NCBI GenBank assembly: GCA_930367205.1
Contig: OV884014.1
Coordinates: 73,325,104-73,389,103, forward strand
Length of the DNA: 64,000 nt
Origin: Acanthosoma haemorrhoidale
Lineage: Eukaryota > Arthropoda > Insecta > Hemiptera > Acanthosomatidae
Direction: 5' to 3'
The notes below the pieces were generated by a model. That model ran no database searches, had not been told where the DNA came from, and was given only the letters and a program-made list of their open reading frames with translations. The position numbers were made by a program, and so were the translations under genes. Positions 1 through 12,756 of this stretch are shown here, piece after piece; within the stretch, counting starts at the first letter, position 1, and each line of letters starts with the position of its first letter.

Positions 1-2394
1 ATCATCTGGTCCCTTTGTATTGTTTAAAGTTGTTGGTTATTACAAAAGCTGCTTAAAATGCATAGGATGCAATAAAAGGAATCCTCTTCGGCTCCATTTA
101 TATTATTTGTAAATATTTTTTTTCAATAAAATTATAATAAATCGGGGTTAAGGAAGAAAAGCTCTCTCTTTCTCTTCTTCTTTGGTCCTTTGGCCGTAAG
201 GCTGAAGTGATTCAGTCCGACAATTGCTGCACGGCAGGTCTAATTCACTGGGATTGGATTTGGAGTCCACCTTCTACATTGAAGATTCACGTATTCATCT
301 ATTCTCCAGGGAAAGTATTGTATGAATTTGCACTTAATTATTGTTTATGAACATTTATAGTTTTACTATACACAAATGTATAGCTTAGTGTATACTATTG
401 AACCAGGCAACCATCCAGGAATATAAGTATATATTATCAACTAATTAAAATTAGATTTGGCAAGTATGCAATCTATAATTGACTCTTAGATCAGGGAATA
501 TCACTACTGATAAATCCCTTCAAGCGCTCTGAAACAGAAATGCTTCATCAAAACGACTGGCCAAACAGAGCTATTTCTTCGGATAATTATTTCGGAATAG
601 GTGCGTCAATATATAATAATTACCTGATACGTTTTTGGTGTATTTGTGTTGACCTGTACTCTTCACCAAATTCATTGTGAGGTCTCTAACACGCATGTCC
701 TAATTTTTAAGAGCCACTCCTTTCTTCTATTGATCACTGTCTCCACGTTTTATGCTCCGAATGTCGGTCCGACTGTTTAGCATCTATGAAGAACGCCGGC
801 ATTTTCCGTGACCACACGGAGCAGGGCCGTTGGGATTAGGGTGGAGGATATATTAGTATCATTTTTTTAGCTCCTTCAATTGTTTCTCTAACAACAGAGT
901 TTGTTGTTAGGAAATCCCATAAATTATCCTTCAGAAACACATTTCTAAGGCTAGGAGTTTATTGGTGCTTGTTCCTTTCACCTAACTCATTGCTGTGTCT
1001 GGTCAGCGAGGATCAGTGTTTCTATGTCACGGTGTTCCGAGGGTCTCAATTAGTAGTTGTAGACAAAGCATTCATTAATTATTTATTAACCATTATTTGA
1101 GTTATTTACTATTATAGAATATTATCTTCCCTATTGCACAGGTAATTATAAAAAAAAAAATATGACAGCCATGTTAAGACTTTGATATCTTAGATTTTAG
1201 GATGCGTGTCGAATAATATTGTGATAATAAGATATAACATTGTAAAGATTTATAAAATAAAACATTTTTTTTGAAGAGATATACACAGGTAAAGACGAAA
1301 TTTGAGTTTAAATTGGGTAAAATAAAACTATTAAAACAAGGGAGTGACAAGTATTTTTTAAAAGTAACCCAGCGAATTGCTTTGTGAATAAATACTTTAA
1401 TTAATGCAAACATTTCTTTAAAGATCTATTTGGACTTTTCCAGTATCGCTTTTAGTTTGAAGAACCTGTTTACAACTATAGTTTCTTTCCAGTTCACATC
1501 GTGCAGTTTGATTTTTCTACTAGACTTTTGTCAACTATCTTAATTATAAGAAGTATAAAGGTTTTTTTATTTACCCTCCTGTATTTTTTTTCTTTATTTC
1601 AGTATTTCCTTCGTATTACAACTTAACAGCATTTGGAATAAACTTAATATTGTCTAAATAGTTTTTATTATTACAAATAATATCAGTTTTTCATTTATTA
1701 ACTTTGAGTAATTCTTCATCATTTATTATTCTCGCTTCCGTCCTGTATTTTACTTTTTTTGAATAGATTTTTTAAATAGTAATTGTACCTCATACTTTTG
1801 TATCATATTTTCTTATTATTTAGTTTCACTTATTTTCTCTTGCTAATATTCAAATCATTATTTTTTCGAATACTTTATTACGAACGAATGTTATGCTATT
1901 TTTTCTCAAAGCAGTCTGGAATTCTGAGTCGGTTCTCGCTCACCTTTCCTCTGGGGTGATCTGTAGGAACCTCTTTGGAAATTTACTCACTCCTGCCCTC
2001 ATAACATAATTATATCGATTCTCAATGATGAAGATCGAATTGGTTTCGCTCATATTTATCTTTCAAATTATACCGGTTAATTACTATACAATTTTTTCAG
2101 CAAAATATAATCGTGATTTTCCGCTCATCTTTTTGAAAATCTTAGTGGCTTAAGGTCAACTACTTCCATAATTTGTGTGAATTATAAATTAATTTACCTA
2201 CCAGGTGCATAAATAATCTTATGCTGCAACGTTCATAAATTTGGCCTTTCATAGTGGAGCAAATTTTAAAATGATTATTTTTCTAACTATTTAATTAATA
2301 TTTTGGGATTCATTATACTTAAACTAAAACGTGGTACATCAACCGTGATTAATTATTTAGCAGCACATCTGTTGTTAATATTAAAAAGGAACCT
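1..2394. other. AT-rich intergenic sequence, nothing recognised
   Basis: About 2.4 kb of AT-rich DNA with no convincing reading frame on either strand. A GC-richer patch near 730-840 has no domain I recognise. The only open frame of note (minus strand, 1174-1413) is AT-rich and low in complexity, and looks like chance. Confidence 0.6.
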
Positions 2395-2397
2395 GCT

Positions 2398-2452
2398 TGT
2401 ATGTGGCTTGATGGTGTGAGAGATTGGGTTCAATTCCCCATTCGGAAATCTA
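2398..2452 (+). repeat. tRNA-like SINE head (degenerate)
   Basis: A box-A-like stretch (TGGCTTGATGG) is followed about 20 bases later by a box-B-like GGGTTCAATTCCCC. The spacing is too short for an intact tRNA and there is no acceptor stem, so a decayed tRNA-derived SINE fits better than a tRNA gene. Similar heads occur near 15.25, 23.60, 38.70 and 53.37 kb. Confidence 0.35.
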
Positions 2453-2900
2453 CCGTTTATCATTATAACGAATACCTATGTTGATATAACATTTGCTAAT
2501 AATATGAAATGACAGTTATAAATAAACGAGACATATCGCTTACACAGAAGCGTTGTCATTAATTAGTGTAGCTGGTAGAGAATATTCAATGAGCTCATGC
2601 GACCTCCTGTTACAGCATGCAACCATTTTATTCCTAGTCCGATGTCGTCAGCTTTCATGTTTTTAATTTTTTTATTCATCCTTGTAGATATATTGAATTA
2701 TTCGAAAACAGGGTAGTAGGAAGATATCCTTAATAATGAAATATCGTGAAATAATTATCGATTGGAAAATCTCTACAAGGACCAAAATTTTAAAATTCAA
2801 ATGCAAGCGTGTATACCTTTAGATGCAAGAGTTAAAAATTTAGCCATTATTTTCGAAGAGCGGTGAATAGTCGTGGCGCTAAGAGTAACTCCTTCCTCAC

Positions 2901-2981
2901 GTGGAGCGGCCCGTTGACCGCTCGAGACCAGACCGCCTCCCGCAGCTGCTTCAGATCACCGCTGGCCACCTGTACGGACAT
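2901..2981 (-). CDS. Candidate short coding exon, function unknown
   Basis: This GC-rich minus-strand segment is an island in AT-rich DNA. From the ATG at 2981-2979 it reads 27 codons with strong G/C bias at third positions (for example GATCTGAAGCAGCTGCGG). It reaches CAC followed by GTGAGG, a good splice donor, at 2900. A possible acceptor ending GTACAG lies inside it, so it may instead be an internal exon, 2901-2969, in phase 0. Translated residues include ASGDLKQLREAVWSRAVNG, probably helical. The following exons would lie at lower coordinates or beyond the left edge; I found none. I do not recognise the family. Confidence 0.35.
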
Positions 2982-3170
2982 ACAGACATACAGTCGGACA
3001 TGCAGAACTCACCATGCAGACAGAGGAGCCGGTCCTAAGCCTGGGGAGATGCTGGTATCGACTAGGCAGTGCGCCCCTGCGCTCGAGCCCCCTCCCCTCA
3101 GTATCCTCCCTGGCACCCTTCCACTCCCGCCTACCGGCCGCCTGCCCAAAATTTACTAAATGCTTAGCCC
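2982..3170 (-). promoter_or_regulatory. GC-rich island beside candidate exon (possible 5'UTR/promoter)
   Basis: This strongly GC-rich segment abuts the candidate minus-strand exon on its upstream side. It has several CpGs and repeated CGGACAT/CAGACAT words at about 2976-3002. On the minus strand an ATG sits directly before GTGAGTTC, so an alternative start with a very short (43-nt) intron is conceivable. Plus-strand frames of 98 and 95 codons also cross it but show no domain. Promoter or 5'UTR is an inference from position and composition. Confidence 0.25.
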
Positions 3171-6169
3171 TTTTCGGGAAAGGGATACTCTCAGATATGC
3201 CTTTCGTACCAATCCAAAGGTTTGCACATTCTAAGATAGAGCTGAAAATAATAATGAAATCGATCTTAATTTGTAAACGTATATTCCTCGATAATTGCTG
3301 AATAGAAAAATATATTATAGAAAAATATATATCATTATTATTTCAGCTAATTAATTAATGGCACTTGTGTTTCACGGAGGTGGCTAAATTTTTAATTTCT
3401 TCCTACGTATAAAATTTTATGTCTCCAGCTAGAAGGATTCACAAAGTCTAGTACATACAGACAGACACTAGTGAAAATGTAAGGGTTTCGTAATAAGTAA
3501 TTTATCATGTGGTATTGGTCCCATTATTATTTGTAATTATTAATAATTAACAGACTATTGACGAAAAGTTAAAAACCAAACAAAAATAAATCGTGACCCT
3601 TTCACAAACTTTTAAGGTTTCTGTATTCTCAACTCATTTTCAATTTTTTCATAACGGAAAAGGAACAAAAAAGTTACGAAATACAAGGATAATACGGATT
3701 TAATACTTCTCAGCCGATTCAAATAGATTTTTTTCGTTAATGTTTTAGTTATTGTAACTATTTTTTATTTCTTTAAAGAGCATTTTTCAGTGACTAATAT
3801 TGTTATAAAACTTAGCGAAATCATATTTATTATAATTTAATACTGAACACTTAAAAGTAATCAGTTTACTATATAAACGAAGTGTGTATGTATAAATGAT
3901 GACACTAATAAAAGTACTTTTTTTAGTACTAAACTAAATTAAAATTTAGGAACACCGACCAAAAAGGTAGATTACATGAGATGGATGGATGGATCTGAAA
4001 TCTCTAATAAATATTCCATAATTAGTAATTTGGATTTTGACAACAAAATAGGAAAAGGTTAAATAGGTTAAAAGGTTGAAACTTAGTCTATAAAGATACA
4101 CAGAAAGACATCCAATTCTTTCCTGAAATGGATTATTGGAAGCGTTTGTGTCTAATTTTATAAGTCCTGGAATTCAGGGAACCTATAATCAAGCGTCATA
4201 AAACAAACGATAAACCCTATAACTCACTTTTCCGTAAAATATTTACTATTTATTATTCTTATACTATATTCATATCATTAAATTTAAGCATACGTTCATG
4301 TTGAGGTCACTCATGCTATAGGTTGAGACATTGCACCAAAGTTTTGTATGCGGATAGAGCCAATGAAGTATAACCTAATATTCTTGGGTCGGCATATGGT
4401 TACTTGGAAAACATACTTTTATATTGGAAGAAGGGCCATTGAAAATTTAAACATGCGCACATTAACCACCTCATAAACAGGTGCTGAACAGGTACAATGA
4501 AGAACGGTTGGACTTAATTATGGCTAATTAAGACATTCTCTCCCCTCTTTTGATGACAAATATTCCTTTTTATAGAAGATTATAACAGAAGATTAAATTT
4601 TCCTTAATAGACTATAAATGGATCACAAGATAAATTGAGTTAAACGTGCCACAGACCTAAGAAATGTGACCTATTTTTTGCTAACGATTCTGTTAAACAA
4701 TTCAAACGCAAACTTTTTCAGATTAAAATTGTATTTGATGGTTTGTAACATCATACAAAGAGCCACACGTGGAAATTGTTTTAGGTTTTAATGATTAATT
4801 CAATCGGAATCCGAACCCCCTTCTTTTATTCTCGGCTTTTATTATTTCAATCCATTCCTGAATAGGTTCTATTGTCCTCGACTTCTATTGTCAGCCTGAA
4901 AAACCTTGGTATTATCAATAGATTGGCCACAGTAGAGCACAAGTTCTGGGCAATTTCTGCTACTACTTATTGTTTAACCCACATTTATATGTTTTATTAG
5001 CATTATACAGATAATTATTATTAGTGGTAGTATAATTTTATGGAAAATGATTACTGTGAAAACCTATTGAAAGATGGATGATGTAAGGAATTTGATAAAG
5101 AACTGCTATTTAGGTAAACCAAAAATAACTCAATAAACACAACACTCAGCACAGAGCAACGCCTCGCAGCCTGCTCCAAACCAACTAGCATTTTGTTTAT
5201 AGCGAGTATCACCCGATGATTGGCAATGTGTCAAATTAATAAGTTTTGAATTTTCTCCCTCAAAAATGTAACAAGATGTAAAAAAACAGAATTCCTTAAA
5301 ACACTTTGTATTGGATGGATAATAATTTCATAAAGAGCGTTTTCTCAATTCATCTCTATGATTATATTAGTTTATAGCACAGTAGCTAACTTTACACACG
5401 TAAACATGTTTTAGCCAGGAACAGGTGGCCAATACATCTACCAAGATCCAGTTGGGTGATATCTGATAGAAGACATTTTGTAAACTTAAAGAAAACAACC
5501 TTCCCCCCTTTCCCCATACTTAACCTTTCTATTAAACCGGAAAGTCTAACCGGAAAATAAACATCCTTCGCACCCCTTAGTTCCTTTCTGAGTGGCACTA
5601 AGAAAATTACTTCTTCCGATTCTTTTACCTTTTAACGACGGTTAATCGAGATTAGCCAATCGGCTAATGTGGCCCAGAATAACGGAGGCTCAGCACCGTA
5701 GGACATATCCTCTGGGGTAAATCAGAGTTATTGGACGGTACATTTATATATATCATGGAGTAAGATCCATTCGCTCGAATCCATTTACATAATTGATAAA
5801 TTCCAAATATATGCGTACCTCCGAAATATAAATCAATGAGGTATCCATAATATATATATAAGCACGATATCAATACAAACGTATCTTGACTCAATAATAA
5901 GATCAGAATGACAAATGGGCACTTGATTTACATCCGGGCTGCGATACTAAAATAAACATTTTAACTAAAACAAATGAAGAATTATTAATTTCGTTTTCTT
6001 ATGTTTAAAAATTTGATTTAAGTTAAATGGATAGATAAAAACAGATTTTTTTTGTTTAATAATAAAAAAGAGGAACGGCTACAACTACCTTTAACAAAAG
6101 TTACGTACCCCTTTAATATACCAATATATATATTTTATTTGTTTTCATATCCCCTTGTTATTATACTTG
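3171..6169. other. AT-rich intergenic sequence, nothing recognised
   Basis: Three kilobases of AT-rich DNA with scattered short frames (minus 5392-5598 and 5664-5894) that have no domain, no codon bias and no splice support. A small tandem-like AT repeat sits at about 3302-3332. I see no gene here. Confidence 0.6.
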
Positions 6170-6668
6170 TAAATTGTGGAAATCAGTATAGATTACATAA
6201 ATGAATCTATTTACAATATGTCCTGTAGATTGGCTACATTTTATTTCAAGTTTACACAGTGATTTGCGATTGTTACACACGTATAATGTACATTGTCTAT
6301 ACATGTTTAAACAGTGTTGGGGGTCACCTTATGAATCATTAAACTTAAAACTAACTTACATCCAACAAACAAAATCTTGACCTAATGTTCCCCACCAATC
6401 TGTTGCCACCGATGCGGGAAGGGTGGTGGGGTCATAGTGTTAAAAACTGGGTGTGTTGTTAGGTGCTGGAACGAGTCAAAACACGTGATGTGTCAACGGT
6501 GGAAGAAATCGCCCACCGACAGCATACCAAGCAACGGGTGCAGCGTTTTTTAACCTCAGGAGAGAGGTATGTCTGACCACTTTTCTCATGATCCCATCCT
6601 GAAATTGCAGGAGACTTCCTGCTGTATTATAAGTAAAGTGATCATATAGCTCACTGACCGGAGGACAC
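6170..6668 (-). mobile_element. LINE family C relic: reverse-transcriptase ORF C-terminus plus 3'UTR
   Basis: Read on the minus strand, this is the end of a jockey/I-like LINE ORF2 followed by its 3'UTR. Recognisable pieces are a QDGIMRKVVRHTSLLRLKNA block and, after a frame break, the terminal HIKFFDS...TPPP motif near 6410-6440. The 37.7-38.2 kb copy is clearer and shares the block '...MRKVVRHTSL.RLKNA' and the closing TMTPPPLP. The copy is broken by frameshifts and 5'-truncated. Family level is inferred from the motifs. Confidence 0.6.
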
Positions 6669-7369
6669 ATGTATATATCAGTTTGCGACTCTTGATTCTA
6701 TGACTTGGCTGTGGAAAAAAAAAAAACACTTTCTGTCTCTCCTCAGTTTTATTGATTTATGTCTTAACGTCTTTGACGGACTAGGGTTCGAGCTGATCGT
6801 ACTATCAAGTACCCATAATAATACATCAATAAAGCATATAAATCAAATGAATAAAACTGTGCTGAGACAGGTGTTATATTTCATAATAAACACTCCACAT
6901 CGGCACCATGACATCAATAGAATAATATTAATTTTATATTATTATTTTTAAGTTTAGAGGATAAGTAAAGTAAATGTTTTACTATGAAATTTTTTACGAT
7001 GTTTAACCTGACTTACTTTGTTTATTTACCCTAATTGTAAAAGTATGTTATTACCCCTATTCCTTTAATGAACAATATTTTACAGACATAATCCTCTTCT
7101 AAAGCGTTTATTTTGTGAAATGATGAACTAATTGAAGCGTGAAAATGCATAAGGGTATAAGTGCCATCCTTAAAATTTTTCAGGCCACAATTTATTGAGT
7201 TCAGTATCATATAAAAACTCCCGAGGTCTATAAACCTTTATTCTGTTCTAAAAGCTATTTATTTCCTTGGCGAAATTTGCACTTTTACCTTTACAGAGAT
7301 GTTGGCCGTGGCACATATACCCACCCAAATAAGAAAAAAAAAAAATTTCCAAAACTTTGGCAAAAGGAC
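6669..7369. other. AT-rich spacer, nothing recognised
   Basis: AT-rich sequence between two LINE relics, with one 83-codon plus-strand frame (6700-6951) of low complexity. I see no domain or splice signal. Confidence 0.55.
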
Positions 7370-7745
7370 TTCCACGCTTCAATTCAACTAAACAGACGCT
7401 TTGGACAACTGTACAGATTACTTCAAAGGACATTCCATCTCTCAATAGAAAATAAATTACTAATCTACAAAGTTAAACTTAAGCCAATCTGGACGTATGG
7501 AATAGAGCTATGAGGAACAGCAAAAAAGTCGAACATCAAGCGTATCCAATCCTTTCAATCCAAAGTCCGGAGAACAATAGTAAATGCCCCTTATTACGTC
7601 AGCAACAAAACCCTTCATAACGATCTTAATATACCTTACATTCTCGAACTTATCTCTTCCACGTTCATAAAATTCCATAGTAACCTATACAACCACCCTC
7701 CTAATCCCCTAGCACAGTCAATTCAACCGATGCTCATTCAATCGA
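7370..7745 (+). mobile_element. LINE family A fragment: ORF2 C-terminal region
   Basis: The translation carries LNRRFGQLYRLLQRT, then IWTYGIEL, then NKTLHNDLNIPYILELISS, matching the 49.7 kb copy almost word for word. A TGG-to-TGA stop interrupts it at 7511. It is the region just after the reverse-transcriptase domain of a jockey-like LINE. The 3' end of the same family reappears at 8701-9090, so this may be one element split by later insertion. Confidence 0.75.
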
Positions 7746-8040
7746 ATAAATAACTAATATTATGATGTACGCATAATATGATGTACATAGCACTGTAAAC
7801 TGTAAAAAAAAATGTTATGTACAAGCGAAGAGGCAAAGGCCAAAGTGGCATACACCGAACAATGAAGAACGAGATGGTAATATTGATGCATGAAACATTT
7901 AGCTGCCTACAAGTAAGGCCTGAATTGTACAGCTAAGATACAAATAGTTTTATTTAACAGTCATTTGAAATCTCTAAGGGAGATAGATATTTTTCAAATG
8001 AGCTCAGAAATTTAACATTTCATTGGATATTCCAATTTTG
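7746..8040. other. Unassigned sequence between LINE fragments
   Basis: About 300 bases not alignable by eye to LINE family A or B. It includes a local repeat of TAATATGATGTACATA-type words at about 7757-7790. I see no gene. Confidence 0.5.
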
Positions 8041-8592
8041 AAAACTGGCGTTTTTTCAATTTTTCTCATCTCATCGACCAATCTACTCCCTATCCTTTCG
8101 AAAAGCTTTGAAAAACTCCAATTAAAACGTCTACCAATTGTTTAATTCAAAAACCTTTTCCCTAAACACCAGTTTGGTTTCCGTCCACGACATTCAAGTG
8201 CTCAACAAGGCCTCCACGTATCCTCAGCCCTTAAAATTAAACAGTATTGCATCGCTGCCTTTCTGGAAATTAAAGTAAATTAGCTGATAAATCTTAACTT
8301 CTGGTTATAATTAAACGATCCATTTATTTAATTTTTTTATTAGATAAAAACTAAATCGTGAATCCTTGGTAGACTCTCACTACCTTCCTGACTCCATCCG
8401 CCTTTCTAGGCATTCCATACCCCATATCCTTCTCATACATCCTTCAAATAGGGGTCTCCCCTTAGTGAAAGGCACTTTCCAGCCAAAAATGGTTTTCCTT
8501 ATTTTTCCCACATTCCTATTTTTTATAAGTTTGAGAGCTTAGAAATAAAAAAAAAAAAAAAAAAAAACAAACTAAATCGTGTTTCCAGAACA
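8041..8592 (+). mobile_element. LINE family B fragment: reverse-transcriptase N-part joined to 3'UTR
   Basis: Across stops and frameshifts the translation reads LLPILSKSFEKLQLKRL, then HQFGFRPRHSSAQQGLH, then IKQYCIAAFLEIK: the first conserved reverse-transcriptase blocks of a jockey-like LINE. It then jumps to a pyrimidine-rich tail ending GAGAGCTTAGAAA...AGAACACCAT, which matches the end of the 29.9-30.55 kb element. The middle of the ORF is deleted. It contains an A-run of about 22 at 8547-8568. Confidence 0.6.
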
Positions 8593-8700
8593 CCATTTTT
8601 TTTGTTGGGGATATTGGTAGACGTATTAATATAATATTTTATATAATAACTCTTAAAATAACAAAAATTTGTTTATAGTATTATTAGTAGTAATGTTTAT

Positions 8701-9090
8701 AGGAGTAATTGCACTGCAGCAATCATCCCTATAATCCTCCTCGGAGACTAAAACGGCAGTAGCCTCGTGACCTGCTATAAATGCGTAACTGTGGGATTCC
8801 TGGCAATGGCCAGTTTCTCCAATCATGTCCTGAGCGTATGTGGCTTCCGCGCTCTTGGCCAGCCTCCACTGGTTCTTATCCGGTGACGCGCCTGACGTAG
8901 GGGCGTGGGGGGCTTTCCTAGACTACGCTCCCTCTTTCGCATGCGAGGGAGGTGTTGTCACCTCTATGGTTGTGAATGAGTGATTGAATGAAAATTGCAA
9001 ATATGGTATGAATGAGAACATTTATCACAATTACTTATTGCCCAATAAGGCAGATTGTAATTTTATCACAATAAAGAAGTTTTAATAAAT
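8701..9090 (+). mobile_element. LINE family A 3' end
   Basis: This begins ATTGCACTGCAGCAATCATC and contains the family-A landmarks: CCTGCTATAAATGCGTAAC, GGTGACGCGCCTGACG, the CATGCGAGGGAGG block, then ATGGTATGAATGAGAACA and a terminal AATAAAGAAG. The same order appears at 50.55-50.99 and 62.80-63.21 kb, and inverted at 47.49-47.71 kb. The last ORF codons and the 3'UTR are present; the tail is A-poor. Confidence 0.75.
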
Positions 9091-12000
9091 ATGTGTACAT
9101 TGAGAATAAGACAAAAATATATAATTGTAACCTTTTTTTAATTTCTTTGAAGGATTTAAATTTCTTTATTTTTATTTTGTTTTACTTTATCTCATTTTCT
9201 ATTGTGGCATAGACATGACCGCTTTTGAAACTGAATAATTAATTATTATACATAAAATATAAAATGTGATCAGCATAGATCCGTAGACAGTTTTTTTGTT
9301 ATTCACAAAGAAATATACAAGCTAAGATATATCTTAAAGAGATGAGCTAGTTACGAAATAAATGCCACTATTGATTATAGCTTGTGCATTTTCTTCATTA
9401 TTGGCCTGGGTCCAAAAACAATTACTCAAGTCAGTTAATTAGTTGGAAGGGCGTACTAGTTAGCTAAATTAAATTCCGACTTTTGTTTTTCTTTAGTACA
9501 TGAAATGGTAAATGCATGCTGTGGTTTTTTAATTTTAATTCTCCATTTTTTTTTTAATCGGTTGATATTGAAGTTTTCCTGTTAAGAATTAGAGCAGCTC
9601 ATAACCTATGCATAGTTCCTTAACTTGTGTCCTCAAAGTTTTCCCACTGTTACTCCCGACAAACCCTCAATTAACTATTCAGTAACACCAGGGGCTAACT
9701 TGGAAGCAGGTTAACTGAGTTGCGCCTCTCCAAGTTCCTAGATTAAATGCTCTTTTGAAAGTTCGCGAATCGAAACAGATTTATCGAGTAAAATTTTGGC
9801 AAGAACTGAAATGTGGTAATCTCGCTAATGCAGCTAATTGATACTAGCACCTCAATTAGAGAGTTTTAGTCTTCTTAAAGATTTAAACAACGGATTTTTC
9901 GTTATAACCATCATAATTTATGAGTTTGACTAATGGTGCTTTACCAACAACATACATATGTTGTATGTGTGAATTGAATTAAAAAATGGGGGGACTTCTA
10001 TATACTTATCCAATTAGAAAGGGATGTATTAATTTTTGATGGAGTAATAACTGAGTTACAATTAAAACTCTTTTGGGTCAATAAAAAAATAGCTATAATT
10101 TACTCTCGTATTACTTTGAGGTTTCAGAAGTAATCGGTTGATCTGGGGAATATACTTATTAGTAGCTGATATAATAAATTAATACTTTCAAATAATAAGT
10201 GGGAAATTTAGTACATTTAGTACATCCATAAGTACTTTTTCCACATAGGTACTTTTTCTAGCTCCGGTGAAACAAACATACTTCACGTGAGTACTCGATT
10301 TCCCAAACTCCTAGATAATCGCTGGGTCATAGTTACGACCATCCTATCTACTCCAAATTCGTCAAGAACTACACATTGGACTGAGACTGCTCCTGCCAGC
10401 AAATAGCAATATGAGCCAGGGGAAAACAAAGAAAAAAACATCATATCTAGCTATACTAGAAAAACTCACATGACAAGAGTTCTTGTTTCATCACAAAGGC
10501 ATAAATATTTCTGAATAGACTGGACATGGCTTTAGAAAATGGGCACTAAACAATTAAGAACCCTAACGCGTTTAAGGACTTTGTTTAATGATAGCCCTAA
10601 TGATAGGGGTATGATAGCCTTAATGATAGGTTTAATGATAAGGGATTGTTTTCCTACTAAAGTGGCCATCACATTGAATTAGTAGAGTGCAACAAACTCC
10701 TAAATTGCAACTAAATTAAATACAATTTAAACCCCTTATTTGTTAATCGGGCATCTTTTTAATTATAAAACCCAGTTCATATCTAAAAAAAAAACCGGTT
10801 CTTAAGATTTCTTTTTAGAAATAATGAAGGTAGAGAGCCATGAAAGCTGAAAGACTCTTCAGAACAAATATCTTTTGGAGCCATATTCACTGACTAATAT
10901 TCCAATGAATGCAAACCAAGGATACCTTCCTGAAATCCAATTCATCTTCTTTTCTTCGCCGGAAGTGATTGCTCAAAGCACTTTCAAGCCTTTCATTGAT
11001 CTCGGTCTTCGCAAGGCTCAAAGCATTCTCTTTTTATTAGATACAGTCTAAAATACTGTGATAACCTAAATATTTCACAAAGCATATAGCAAACAGAACA
11101 GAAGTCAATCGCTAATCGACATGTGAAGTTAAAATTTCTCTGAGATAATTAGCTCATGAAATTCTGATATGAAAAGAAGCATCTTTAGAAATCATAAACA
11201 ACACTTCTATACAAGCCGATAAGATATTCGGTTATAATTCTAGACCAGGAAGAATGGAAATAAATTAACCCTGAAAAAACTCTGGTATGTTTCACTAATT
11301 TTTAAGATTTCTCAAATCCCAGCTCAATTTGGTTTCTTAAGCGTTATTATTTTCCCCCGTAGTTAAAGACAATGTACCATGACTTTAAAAAACAATTTTT
11401 ATGATACCAAATAAAATAAAATTTTGGGAGCAGCAACATCGGCTGTTTTACGTCGTCCCTACATTTCAAAAATGCTTATATAACATTAACTATTTAGAAG
11501 ATATTATTTCTGAAGCAGGAGCGGGGTGGATTGTCGACCGGCAGCTGCGCTTGTGGCGCTGGCGATTCGGAAAGACGAGTGACCAAAGATGAGAAGACTT
11601 GCCACGTTGGCTGGATGTCTGAGCGGATTCGGACACTTAAACAGCAAATCACATGAGGGATATCTTTCACCGCCCTTTCATCATTTATCAATCTGTCAAC
11701 TTATTAGATGATTGATTAGAGATGCTCTCAGCTCCATCGAAGGAGGAGCATGGATGTGGGAGATAAAGGCTGGCCAGCAAAAATGGTTTATGAATGTTCA
11801 CCTAGAATATTTATCTTTGAACAATGAGTATTCACCAAAGATGCCAGGAAACTACGCCACCCAATAATATGACAGACCATCTAACCATCTTGCATTCCAA
11901 AAAGTATAATTTCGCTGTTAAAATTTTATGATTCACCCCCCCCTTTTTTTAATCATTATAAACCCTTTACTAAAATCATTAACTTTATTGTATTTTTTTG

Positions 12001-12695
12001 GCCTTGAACTCCCTTCTACATATTATAGTTTTATTATTAAATATTTCTTTGACGAATTAAAATCCGAAATGCCCAATCTATACTGCAGTCCACTCCTTAA
12101 TTTCAATGTTGAATGTTTACATTTAGATACACCATCGGAATAAGTACATATTTATCAGTAATAATAATTTATATGTCATCATAGTATATATTTATGTAAA
12201 TGTGTGAACACTATGTCGGTTTAACTATACATTTATATAACATTTTCACTATAGAAAAGAAGAATTAAATTCGGTCTATCAAAATTAGTATAAATATATT
12301 GGTTACCATGGATTTGTCGAATGTAACAAATAAGTGTTGTAATTGATGATTTTTACACTTGTTTTATAAAATAATATGCACATATACTTTGTAGAAATAT
12401 TTAGTAAATATATGTGTATTACGTTTCCTACAAGTTTGTTCTTCAAGTATCTTTTTTTCCTTTGGCCCAGGTGGTTTTTCATTCACCTCTTCCCTTTCCA
12501 ATATGCAGCTGTGAGTATATAAATGAATTAAGGACTTTGTTGGGAGACCAGCTCATGTGTTGCAGCTCTCTAATTAATATACGTGCCTTAGAAAATAAGA
12601 ATATTTCAGATTCTATACGATACTACAAGGGTACATTCTGTATGTACTGCAGCTTAGCTACATTTTATGTATATATTTAAGGTAAGAAGAAATTA
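9091..12695. other. AT-rich intergenic sequence with one GC-richer patch
   Basis: This is mostly featureless AT-rich DNA. A patch at 11500-11640 is GC-richer and has open frames on both strands (plus 11401-11592, minus 11494-11691), but neither shows a domain I know. Around 10570-10645 a degenerate tandem of AATGATAGcCCTAATGATAG-like words occurs. I see no supported gene. Confidence 0.5.
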
Positions 12696-12756
12696 CAGTA
12701 CAACCTCGACTATCGAGTTTAATGACAGAGACCATTCATTCCTGGATAATCAATAA
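12696..12756 (+). repeat. Tigger/pogo-like terminal-repeat fragment
   Basis: The sequence CAGTACAACCTCGACTATCG, followed by CCTGGATAATC, resembles the terminal inverted repeats of pogo/Tigger-type DNA transposons (CAGT..AACCTCG.TTATC). I found no matching inverted end nearby and no transposase, so this would be an isolated end. Confidence 0.35.

Noticed and set aside
2863..3301. Plus-strand frames of 98 and 95 codons in the GC-rich island
   Set aside because: They have no domain and unnatural Pro/Ser/Arg-rich composition, as expected for off-frames of a GC-rich block. The minus-strand exon has better codon use and splice signals.
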